Below are positions 52,041-61,800 of a stretch of DNA of 64,000 bases, piece after piece. The stretch's first letter is position 1. Every line of letters begins with the position of its first letter. Location: positions 186,001-250,000 of the forward strand of contig CANTFL010000136.1 of the NCBI GenBank assembly GCA_947650285.1, written 5' to 3'. Source of the stretch: Hyaloperonospora brassicae (taxonomy: Eukaryota > Oomycota > Peronosporomycetes > Peronosporales > Peronosporaceae). The notes below the pieces were generated by a model. The model saw only the letters and a program-made list of their open reading frames with translations, made no database searches and was not told the origin of the DNA. The position numbers and the translations under genes are program-made.

Positions 52041-54466
52041 GGTCTTTGTTAGACCCTGTGATAAACATCTTAGCATGTCGCTCTTGTGCGGTGGCGATCC
52101 AGTCGTCAACAAATGTAATACAAGAAGAATGAATTTTGCTGGACGATATAAAACTGCTTTTGTGATCTTTATTTTCTCCTTGGAAACTTTCCGGTATCTC
52201 ACACTACTCTATGCGGTATGTCCTGATCTCGCATTCGCGAAGTGTAGAATCTGTTCATCGATTCGTGAGTGCAATATTGATTATCTTGTAGTAGATTCTA
52301 TGCTTGCGTCCTTTCTCGGTATCGTCGTCTGAAACTAAACCAGTTCCGCCATAACATTTAGCTTGTCGAATGCGTTCACTATCCTCCATCTCCTGTGTGT
52401 TTGCACTCACAGAACGTTGTAGACATATGTGGGGGTGAATATCATCACGTTACTCACTGGAATTGCATTACTTGCATAACAATCATTCGCCACTACGTAA
52501 CGACTTAGTACTTCGAACACGGTTGCACGTCAATCTCATGAGGAGTGCCGTCGTTTCATTCGTTCATATTTTAAAGTGCAATTTTCCCTTAAAAATTATG
52601 AAGGTTAGTTATTTTTGCTTGTGTGAAGCAAGTTATCTTTTTATCAGCCGCATCAAGTTCATGTCGTATGAACTTGTCGACCGTGGTATCATATCAGTAA
52701 GTATCTAGGGACTATGACATGGCATCAAGGACTGACTCACGAACTACCGGACTCAATCGATCGTGTTCCGTTTACGTTCACTCGAATTAGAGACACCGTG
52801 GAGCACGGCCTGATAATGATCTTAAGCTAACGCTTACATGGTGATCGATAAAGTCGTGATCATGAGACGGACCGCAAAGTGCCACAACTAGGTACAACGA
52901 AGCTTTTTTCACTTATCACTGTGACAGTATATGCTAACTCATCGGCTAAAGTATAGGTAAATACCTCGGAATTTTCTTGTGCCTAAATATGTCGAGGAAG
53001 CACGGTCATACAATCGCTTGTGCTTAGTTGAAACGAGAATTTGGTTCATTGCGGGTTGGTTATGCGATACACTATTTTCTCAAACAAAGTCTGATTGGCG
53101 ATACTACTGATATGTATGTTGACAATTTGCTCACCGCTCATCGCACGCGTCTAGCAATGCGTGATGGTTTATTGGCTGATAGTAAGGCCTGTAAAAGCCA
53201 ATGTGTAGTGTAATATCAAGCACGAGAATTGTTACCGCCAACGATGCTTTTCCTTTCTAGTATCAGCTACGGTGACATTATTCTATGCTAAGTGTAAAGA
53301 AGATGTTGCTTGGGTTTATGCGCATATCTTACACTTGGGTGTTCGCAAAGGGAAAGTCTTTGAGATTATTTACTGAAAGGCAATGTCTACATAATCAATA
53401 TAGGTAATATTGTTGGATATTGTCTCCAAAGAAGCAATTTTGGAATAGCATCCATACGGGGACAATGTCTACATATAACCCGCCTTGATATTACGATGAG
53501 CATATTCCAAAGATGGATAATGTTTGAATATAATCCGCTGAGAATATATAATAAATGATTCGCATCGACAGCACGGTGGATATTATTCACAGAGAGTACT
53601 TTCTTCGCCGTTAAAGCACGGCCAATGTGTTGAGACAATCCGCAATAAAATTACGGTCGATAGTTTCTGCAAAGAAACAAAATGTGGACAACAATTGCAA
53701 CGATCGTGCGATGCACATACTTCACTTCTTTATGCCGTATTTACAAAGGGAAAACTCTTGGCATGTAATGGCGATGATGTGTGTGTATTTAGTATCCGCA
53801 ATGATAGAGCGCGTATGGACTATCCGTCATGTGATCTTTACATTGCGATTCATTGATATCGATGTTGTGATACGGCGTCATCTTAGTACACCATCGGTGT
53901 AATCGTAGGTGCACCCACGACGGCCTTCGTGAAAGCACTGAGCCACATTACCACCACATGCAATTGCCATGCGACGTTTTCAGCGTCACAAAAGTGTGGC
54001 ACATCGTTCTCTTCGATGCACTATCGTGTGCAGCCCACTGTATCCACCACGCATTAAGTCGGACGCATTGTCTGCCTTTCCACAGTGTCATCACTTGCAA
54101 TCAAACAATGTGCATATCTTGGCCCCTATTGGTCTCGACACCCGACTCAAAATGGTCCGTATACCCGACTCGTAGCACGAATTGGCTGTCCGGTAGCACA
54201 ATTTTGCGTTTCTCAAGCCATTTCACGGAAGCTCAGTATCTGACGCCGTTGCTGTCGTGTCACCAAAGTTTGTCCACTTCCCTCCGGTTCAGTTGTCGCA
54301 CGTTTGTACGTACTGTATTGTACGTACCGCCGCTAGAGCGACTGTAGCCATATCCGTTTTTACTTACCGGAGCTGTCCGCTCGTCGTCTCAATTGCGTCG
54401 TTTCTATTCGCGTTTCTAACGGCCGACATCGAAACAAAACCCCGTCTGCATTCCTGTAAGCACCGC
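52041..54466. other. AT-rich region without a recognisable gene
   Basis: Short ORFs only. Composition shifts from repeat-like AT-rich to genic after about 53.9 kb. The last 200 bp include the promoter and leader of the gene at 54467. Confidence 0.5.
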
Positions 54467-57400
54467 ATGACAAGCGCCGACGCGGCGGCCGTTCGCCACA
54501 CGCGTGTGGTTCGCGGGGGTCTCACGTGGCCGGCAGTGCGTGGGGCGCGTCTGCTGAATGCACTGACGCCAATGAGCTGCGACGGAAAGGACAACGGAGA
54601 AGAAGAAGGAGAAGAAGAGAGAGACAGAGAAGAAGAAGAAGCGAATCGAAACGACCAGAGGGGAGCACGGGACTGTCCGTATGAAGTTGAGCTGTGCGTT
54701 CCTGCGGCCGGTCACGTGGCTCTGGTACTCGTGAGACGCACGTCGGCTGTGCCATTGAATCCGTCGGCACGTCGCTGCCATACAACGACGTCGTCAGCTC
54801 CTGCCCCACCAACTCCAGCTGATCCACGGGTGGTGTATGTGCTGGATGCTCTTCCGCCCTCCAGTTGGGGACCTCGGGACGACAGGACGCGGACACGAAG
54901 TGCACAGAGGGCACAGTCGCTGCTGCAGCAGGTGGACGAGCTGGAGCTGCTGCAAGAACTCTTTGCACCTCAGACACGAGCTGCTGGGGGCAAAGACGGC
55001 AGTGTGTTGATCAAGGCGCCGCTGCTGTGTGCTCGATTTGACTGCCGCGTGGTTTCGATTCGTTTTGTCCAGAGTGAAGCAAAGCATTATTACGAAGGAC
55101 TGAGGAGATCTCGTCGAAGAGAAGGCAGCAAAGGCCTTGGCGATGCGTCGGCGTCTTTTCAGTCAGCACCGTCGTCGCGAGAAGCAGCTACGTCCTCACG
55201 AGTGGTCAGCTCTGCATCCCCACTGCGATGTGTTGTAGCAAGGGAAGATGGCATGGCATTTATGTGGGAATGGCAGGCGGATCTGTTTCAGTGGGTGTTT
55301 CTGAACAAATTGTGCTTTTTAGAGAACCCAAATTTGAAATGGACGCGACCCGTTGTGGCGTTCACGACAAGTGATATACCGCTAGACTGCAAGATGCCGG
55401 GCTCAAGTTTGGGCACCAGAAGCAGCAACGGAAACGAAATTGGTCCGAGCGGCGGGACGGAGTTTGTTTGGTGGTCAACAGCAACGAAGCATGAGCCCAA
55501 GCTTAAAGTTCGGCGACTGCGTTTTGAGCGCGCAATTGATGCACTTCGGGCGACGGATGTCGTTGTCGGGAATGCGTTCGTCCCGAAGCCTCTCTGTCAT
55601 GACGTTGTTCAGCTACTAAGCTCAAAACTAGGACTTTTTGTGGTTTCGCGGTCACAGGGGGTTTTCTTTCGCAGCTCGGTGGCTTCACTCAAGACTGTGA
55701 CAGTGGACTGGCATGAGGTGTTTTCGCTTGATAAAGCAGCCGCGACCCCGGAAATGTCCCAAATGATCATGTGTCTGCACAGCGTGACTGGCGAACTCGT
55801 GATTTTGCATCGGAAGTCTGGAGAAATCTATATTGTGACACCCAAGTCTCCAAACATGTCCACTGTTTCCAACAGTGGAGCGCAGGACAACGAATCGTGC
55901 ACATATCTTTTCGCACGGAAGATCACGACGTTAGCACGGTGGCAGCAGGACAGTAGTGATGCGCTAAGCGGGGATGACCAGGCATTTGGTGTGATCGACG
56001 TTGTCGCACACCGACATATCTTTCTAGTGCTAACTTGCAGTCTGCTTCGCGTACATATGCTGATCACTGGGGAACTTCTCGAGACAGTAAGCTTACCGAA
56101 TGCGTTAGCTCGCTCTCCCCAGCGACGTGCGGAAGGCAACAAATGCAAGTTCTGGACGATCCCAGGTAGTGCGAGCTCCGTAGGGTTATGGGCTCCATGT
56201 GGCTTTTGGACAATCCGGTTGCCTAAGGCAAAGGCAGTTGCAGCTGCATTGCATCAACCGCAGTCTGAAAAGCAAAGAGGCCAACGTGAGTTTCCCGAGG
56301 CGGCATTCTTAGCAGTGAAGGACTACGGCATGGGTGACTTGCATCTGGATGCGGTGCGTTATGGTCTTGACATTTTGGCGAGACTGACTCCTTCGGCAAT
56401 GGATCTGTCTCAAAGCCATCCCGAAGTTTGGGAACGAGTATGGAACACTGTGTCAAGTCCGGCTTTAGTCTTGGCTCTTCTCGACAATCGAGCTGAGTCT
56501 GAGCACGTTGTCCGTGAGCTTACGCAGCACGTAGCATCGGTCTATGCTGCTGCAAGGCGCATCCGTTCGCACGGCCGACTGAGTGGTTCATGTGCTCCAA
56601 GCGCTTGCGAGCACCACTTGCACAGGTTAACGCCTGCCAACCTAGAGTCGCTGCACCATCTCTCTAACTGGATTGTCCTGGCCAAGCGTAAGCTTGCTCG
56701 TCTGGGAGCAACTGGTGCGAAGACGCCGACGCCGCCAAATACTGAATCGTCTTCCGGGTGTTCTGACAACCGCCCGTACCCAGCGATGAGCAAGCTTACC
56801 GCTGTACTTGCAAACAGAGATGATTTGTCGATTGCACAGGACGAACGGCACAACATTCAACGAAAGGATTCGATATTGGACCCAGAGGATACGCGCAACT
56901 TCCGACTCAGCCGAAAACTGCGCCCCATGAGCAGTTTGCGCTTCGCTGCTGGTTGTGGTACAAGCTCGGAACGGCAAGGGCATCAGTGGCTTTTGCAGCT
57001 CGAGTCGTTCCTTCTAGACGGTGTTGCTTTCAAGAATGGACATCGATCGAGTGGAAATCGTCGTGTGATGCGAGCGGATACGGCGCCTAGTCACCGACTG
57101 TTCCATAGCGAGCGAGTGTTGACCGATTTCCGCCACGTTGCAGCGTCTTCATTTTCAAAGCACATGTACCTGGAATCTACGAGCCGCTTGTATCTACTGT
57201 ATGAGCCTGCGTCACTGCTTCCGTTCATTCAGTGTGTCGACCGTTTCAGTCCTCGGCTCTTCTCATTGACTGGGCATCAATCTTTGTCTCGGTCTCGTGC
57301 AGAGCGAGCACTGACACTTTTTCCGCCTTTGGAGTTTTTCACGAACAAAGTGCTTCGAGCCAAGGAGCGCACAGACGGACAAGCAGCGAAGTCCTCGCTC

Positions 57401-57844
57401 TTAGCCTACGCTGACCTCTTGAGCTACTGCGACTACCACTCTGAAGCATGTAGAGCGCTTTTGCAATGCCACTTTTACGAAGAAAGCAAGCGCAAATTCT
57501 TGTTGCTACTGGAGAGTCTACAAGATGTGCGAGATCCCTGTGATGGCGAGCAGATGGAAAAGGCTCAAATTTGGACTGCTGCTTCGAAGGCTGTCTTCTT
57601 CATGATTTTGGAGTATTGCACCAGTCATTGTAGCTCCACGGAGCTGAATGCGGTGCTGATGCTGAAGCCAGCACATGTGGATATGCTGCTTGTACTGAGA
57701 GCAGTCCGTACTGCATTGTCTCGCAGGAAGCATCAGCAACAACGAGAGGACGATGGAGCGTGCGCCACCGGTCCGACTGTTGGGCACTTGCGGTTAGTGC
57801 TTGTGAGTCTGATGCAGCAGCGGCGCATGGGAGCGTCGATGTAG
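54467..57844 (+). CDS. Large propeller/solenoid-like protein, possibly HPS6 (BLOC-2) related, 1,125 aa
   Basis: Start chosen at the ATG at 54467; the frame is open upstream to 54257 without ATG. After a highly acidic low-complexity stretch (EEEGEEERDREEEEANR, about residues 50-66), the N-terminal half has repeated beta-strand text (MAFMWEWQADLFQWVFL, LGLFVVSRSQGVFF, TGELVILHRKSGEIYIV, HRHIFLVLTCSLLRVHML) suggesting a propeller. The C-terminal half is helical with Leu repeats (LLYEPASLLPFIQCVDRF, AVFFMILEYCTSHCSS, PAHVDMLLVLRAVRTALS). This layout and the spacing of the last helices remind me of HPS6, a subunit of BLOC-2 in endosome-to-lysosome-related-organelle transport. The likeness is structural and weak. 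A single uninterrupted exon of 3.4 kb with coding-like composition makes the gene itself secure. Confidence 0.8.
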   Translation: MTSADAAAVRHTRVVRGGLTWPAVRGARLLNALTPMSCDGKDNGEEEGEEERDREEEEANRNDQRGARDCPYEVELCVPAAGHVALVLVRRTSAVPLNPSARRCHTTTSSAPAPPTPADPRVVYVLDALPPSSWGPRDDRTRTRSAQRAQSLLQQVDELELLQELFAPQTRAAGGKDGSVLIKAPLLCARFDCRVVSIRFVQSEAKHYYEGLRRSRRREGSKGLGDASASFQSAPSSREAATSSRVVSSASPLRCVVAREDGMAFMWEWQADLFQWVFLNKLCFLENPNLKWTRPVVAFTTSDIPLDCKMPGSSLGTRSSNGNEIGPSGGTEFVWWSTATKHEPKLKVRRLRFERAIDALRATDVVVGNAFVPKPLCHDVVQLLSSKLGLFVVSRSQGVFFRSSVASLKTVTVDWHEVFSLDKAAATPEMSQMIMCLHSVTGELVILHRKSGEIYIVTPKSPNMSTVSNSGAQDNESCTYLFARKITTLARWQQDSSDALSGDDQAFGVIDVVAHRHIFLVLTCSLLRVHMLITGELLETVSLPNALARSPQRRAEGNKCKFWTIPGSASSVGLWAPCGFWTIRLPKAKAVAAALHQPQSEKQRGQREFPEAAFLAVKDYGMGDLHLDAVRYGLDILARLTPSAMDLSQSHPEVWERVWNTVSSPALVLALLDNRAESEHVVRELTQHVASVYAAARRIRSHGRLSGSCAPSACEHHLHRLTPANLESLHHLSNWIVLAKRKLARLGATGAKTPTPPNTESSSGCSDNRPYPAMSKLTAVLANRDDLSIAQDERHNIQRKDSILDPEDTRNFRLSRKLRPMSSLRFAAGCGTSSERQGHQWLLQLESFLLDGVAFKNGHRSSGNRRVMRADTAPSHRLFHSERVLTDFRHVAASSFSKHMYLESTSRLYLLYEPASLLPFIQCVDRFSPRLFSLTGHQSLSRSRAERALTLFPPLEFFTNKVLRAKERTDGQAAKSSLLAYADLLSYCDYHSEACRALLQCHFYEESKRKFLLLLESLQDVRDPCDGEQMEKAQIWTAASKAVFFMILEYCTSHCSSTELNAVLMLKPAHVDMLLVLRAVRTALSRRKHQQQREDDGACATGPTVGHLRLVLVSLMQQRRMGASM

Positions 57845-58888
57845 CTACTGGTGCCAAAGGGATGTCAGTGAAGCAAATCTCGCGCATGTCATGCTGAGTC
57901 AATGTGGAGTGAAAGGTAGCAATGGTGTGTGGGTGCGAGTCGAGAGTCAGTGTCTTGAGAACAAGGAAGACGATTGGAAAAAGGTATGCGCACGACTCGT
58001 ATACAGCAGCCTGATCATGAATCGCTCACAATATCAAGCTTCAACTTGGGTATCATCTTGAGCTCTGATTCTTTGGTTCGTCACTTGTTTGAACGATACC
58101 GTTGTAGCTCAAAAGCACAAAACATAGTTTCACGTAAGCACGAACATCAGGAAGATATAACGTGGCGATTTACCAGTCTCACAAGGTACGTGTTCACTAT
58201 TTCTCGCATAACGCGGTTGTATCTCGCACATGGCGTTTTGCTCCGGATATTTGCGAAACGCAATGAAATGAGATTGTGCTTCGTCGAAACCAATGTGGCT
58301 CGTATTACCCAAACAGCTTCTTATAAAATGCAAGAAATAAAGCAGCAAGCTCCAGTCATCTGACGGATCGATCAATTTATCTCTTTGTAGCACGCAAGAA
58401 GCCCAATTTACAATAAATGTTTTTAGCACTCAATGTTCTTATCGAGGAAATTAGAAAAAAGTGACGTCGATTGCTCGAACGGACTGTCAGTCAAGATTTC
58501 TACGTTCCGAACGTCGCTTCTTGCGCCTGCTTTTGTTAGGTATGAACCTTGTAGCATGCATGAACTTTGTATTGTAAGCTTTTCCCATCTGCGATGGTAC
58601 GTCTTCGGCGTGGCGACAGAAAACCAAAGATCATGCTCAATGCTATTGCACATACGTTGACATGTGGCAAAAGTTTAATGTTTGCGTGCAGCGCATGTGT
58701 TCGTCTGGGTGAGGAATGTAGCATCAAACAACTTGACCCTTGTCTTGCCAGTTGCCACAGTGCTTTCTTCTTTGTAGAAGCTGTTCGCCTGGCATGAATG
58801 GACTACAAAACGGATGCAGAGACACGAGTAAGCCGATTATATGGAATGGAAAGCTAGTCGACTCGATTACTCCGGGTCATCATCGAGG
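57845..58888. other. Convergent intergenic region
   Basis: 3' flanks of the large plus-strand gene and of dynein; nothing else recognised. Confidence 0.5.
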
Positions 58889-61800
58889 TCAGGACTGCAA
58901 CTCCCAGAGCACAAGTGCCACCGAGCGCTGTACCCACTCTTTTTTTGGGAACGCGGAATCATCTGCATTCACCGCCACGGAGAAGAACAGAGTTTCGCGC
59001 TTGCTGTTCGAGTACACCGGAAGCAGGCGAAAGTTGTCGGTTTCTACACTTTGACGTGCCCAACGAAGATGCAAAGCTGCCAGGCTGTTCCGAATTTCGT
59101 TCGACGGCGAGAAGCCGGTGGAGTCCCAACTGGCACCTTCGAGTAGTAATCCGCGAGCCGTGAAGCTACTACTTGATGAGGCCGACGAGCCATCGACATC
59201 GGCAAGCAAATGAAGCTCATCGAGTGAGCATCCAAGATCTGCCGCAGCACTTTGACGGGCGGCTGTCACAAAAGCTTCCGGCGAAAAGAATCCGCCAAGC
59301 CAAATGCCGCCAGCTTTTTGCAGAATGTCCGTTGGAGCGACTTGTGCCAATTCCTTCAGCTGGTGTATGCGTCTAGAGAAGTCCGTTAGCCACTCACTCA
59401 AGCTTAGCCCATCGGACACGTGATACAGCTGTTTCCATCGCTCAGGCACCTGCTCGCGATACAGCGTGCCCATGGCTTCTCGAACTTCATTCGAAGGTTT
59501 GGCCTTGTAAGCACATACTTGCTGCACCGTACGTAGCAAACCACCCACGTTACCAAGGAATGCTGCTCCGAGTTCCAGCTCACGGAACATGCAGCGATAG
59601 ACTGGGTTGCCAAAGTGCACCGCATCGCGCACAGCAGGAACAGGCAGCTCTTCTTCGGACGGAAATAACTGTAGCCACACGCCGACACGGCGGTCCAAAT
59701 CTTGTATCCACTTGGGGCGCACGTCTTCGCCATCGACAGCAGCAGTGCCGATTACCATCTTGCTCTCGTCCTCAGCGCCAGCGTTGTCGTCGCCACTCTC
59801 GCTCCCATAAAAGTCTTGCATTATCTGCAAATTGCGCAGCATGCGCACACCATGACTGATAAGCACCATTGTTTCGGCTGAGCGGGGAAGACCCATCCAT
59901 GACGGTGGGTTCGTGGAGGGAAGAGAGAGAATCCAGTCCATGAACTGTGCCTTTGTCTTTCCCTCTGCAATCACTAGTCCATTATTCTTGCCGTTGTCAG
60001 AAGCAACGAGCTCGAACGTGTTCTCGTAACTGGCCGCCGTAAACACATGCTCCAAAAGCGTGTCCATGAGTTCTCGATCAAACGTGTTGTCGACGCGACC
60101 ACCATAAACTGATTCCTTCAGTGTGGTTCGAATCGCTGTCCACGGGATGCTGTCAGGGGCGACGTGGGCGCGACCACAGGCCACTGAGTCCACCCAGCGG
60201 TCAATTACATCGCAAGCGCCGCGGAAGTCGGATTGACTGAACTCGTATGTTTTGGACCAGCCGATAGGGACAAAGCGCAATCGCTCGTGCACCAGCGCAT
60301 GAAACCAAGCAAGCAGCAAGTACAACCGAGCACGTTCAGCTGGCGAGCAGTTCATACGCTCAGCCGTCACCGTGTCAAGCGTTCGGACCATACTCATTTT
60401 CATACCGCTGGGCGGCTCAAACACAAAGACATCGCACATGCGCACTAGATTCACCGGCAAGTTGGGGTTGATCTCGCTCGTCAGGAAGAGGCGAAAGTTC
60501 GGGTGCACGCTATCACGCGCATTGTAGAGCTTCTTTTCCACACTTACAAGCCATGATGGGCACAAATGGACATTGCGAAGCAGTAGCCAAGAGCCATGCT
60601 TCAATGCGGTGTTCAGACCTTTTTCGGCTGCGTCGAAACCCTCAGGTGAACCCATGGACACTGAGCTGTATTTCTTTCGCTGGGCAGCCGCGAGCTCATC
60701 GATCTGAGCACTTGGGTCGAATCCCGTCGTTGAACACAAAAGCACACCGCGTGCTGCCTGAGTGTCGTCTTCGACATTTTTGGACAGCTCGATATCACCA
60801 CGCCATGGGAATGAAGCCGTGAACACCAGTTTGATGTATTGCTCAGATGCAAACATGATTCGATCAGGTCGTAGGAAGTGAATGATGATCATGTTTCGAA
60901 ACGCAGCGAGACGAGGACTCGCCGAAGCAATGGCGTATTCGGTATCCCACTCAGCTGGAACGACATCTTCAGCCAACGGGGCTTTGACGAACGCGTTCCA
61001 TTCAGCAGCGTGACCACGCACATGCGTCTCTAAATGCTTGAATGTTGGCAATCTCATCAACCGTAGCAATTGATTCATCTCAGTCGTCGAGAAAGCTGGC
61101 AGCAACTGCTCAAGCTCTGTGCGCTGAGTAGCACCGGTATCGTAGTTCGAGAAAGCTGACGCGCTTCCAAGTAGCAAGTTCACGTCCTCATCGGTAGGCC
61201 CATCGAACGCAAGACCATCATTCATAGCCGCATTCGCATCTGCGGTACTTTGCTGCTCGAGCTCCAGATAAATTTGAGATAGACGGAGCGCAAACATCAG
61301 TTTGTCACTTTCAGCAAGACCCCTGCTCACGCGCCGAGCAAGCTCCACGAAGAGCTCAGTAGAAACACTGGCAAGACGCGCCGTTTCTCCTCCTTCGCTC
61401 GGCTGAGATAACACTTTGGACAACAACGACAGGAAGAAGTCGAGCGAGTACTGGTATAGAAAGTGAACCGACGACAGGTTCTCCAGCGCAAAAAACAGCC
61501 GCGAGCTTGCTCTCGCGAGTGGACGGTAGCGATTCGTCGCGGCCTCTACAATCGCCATCGTCGTTTCTGTTTCTATCACTTGCTGTGTAATCTGGGCAGC
61601 TTCTGCTTTCATGCTTTCCAAAGCATTGATGACGCGGTCATCATCTAGTATGTTGCCCTGCACGTTGTTGATTTGCTGCAGCAGAGAATCCTCCAGCTCA
61701 CGCAGCTTGGCTTGATATTCACCCTGCAGTTTCAGGAGGTTGTTGCGCTTTTCTTCCGCCTCGGGCTGTTCACTTCTGAGCAGAATGCTTAGCCCCTGAC

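Noticed and set aside
53390..53640. Possible solo LTR (TGTTGGATATTG start, AT-rich interior)
   Set aside because: No paired end or target duplication could be found, and no second copy in the window.
54257..54466. Upstream extension of the large propeller/solenoid gene
   Set aside because: The frame is open but has no ATG; the first ATG is at 54467, and the upstream text is hydrophobic without a clear signal peptide.
54467..57844. Identification as a Rab3-GAP regulatory subunit
   Set aside because: The propeller-then-helices layout fits several trafficking proteins; the C-terminal helices looked closer to HPS6, and neither is certain.
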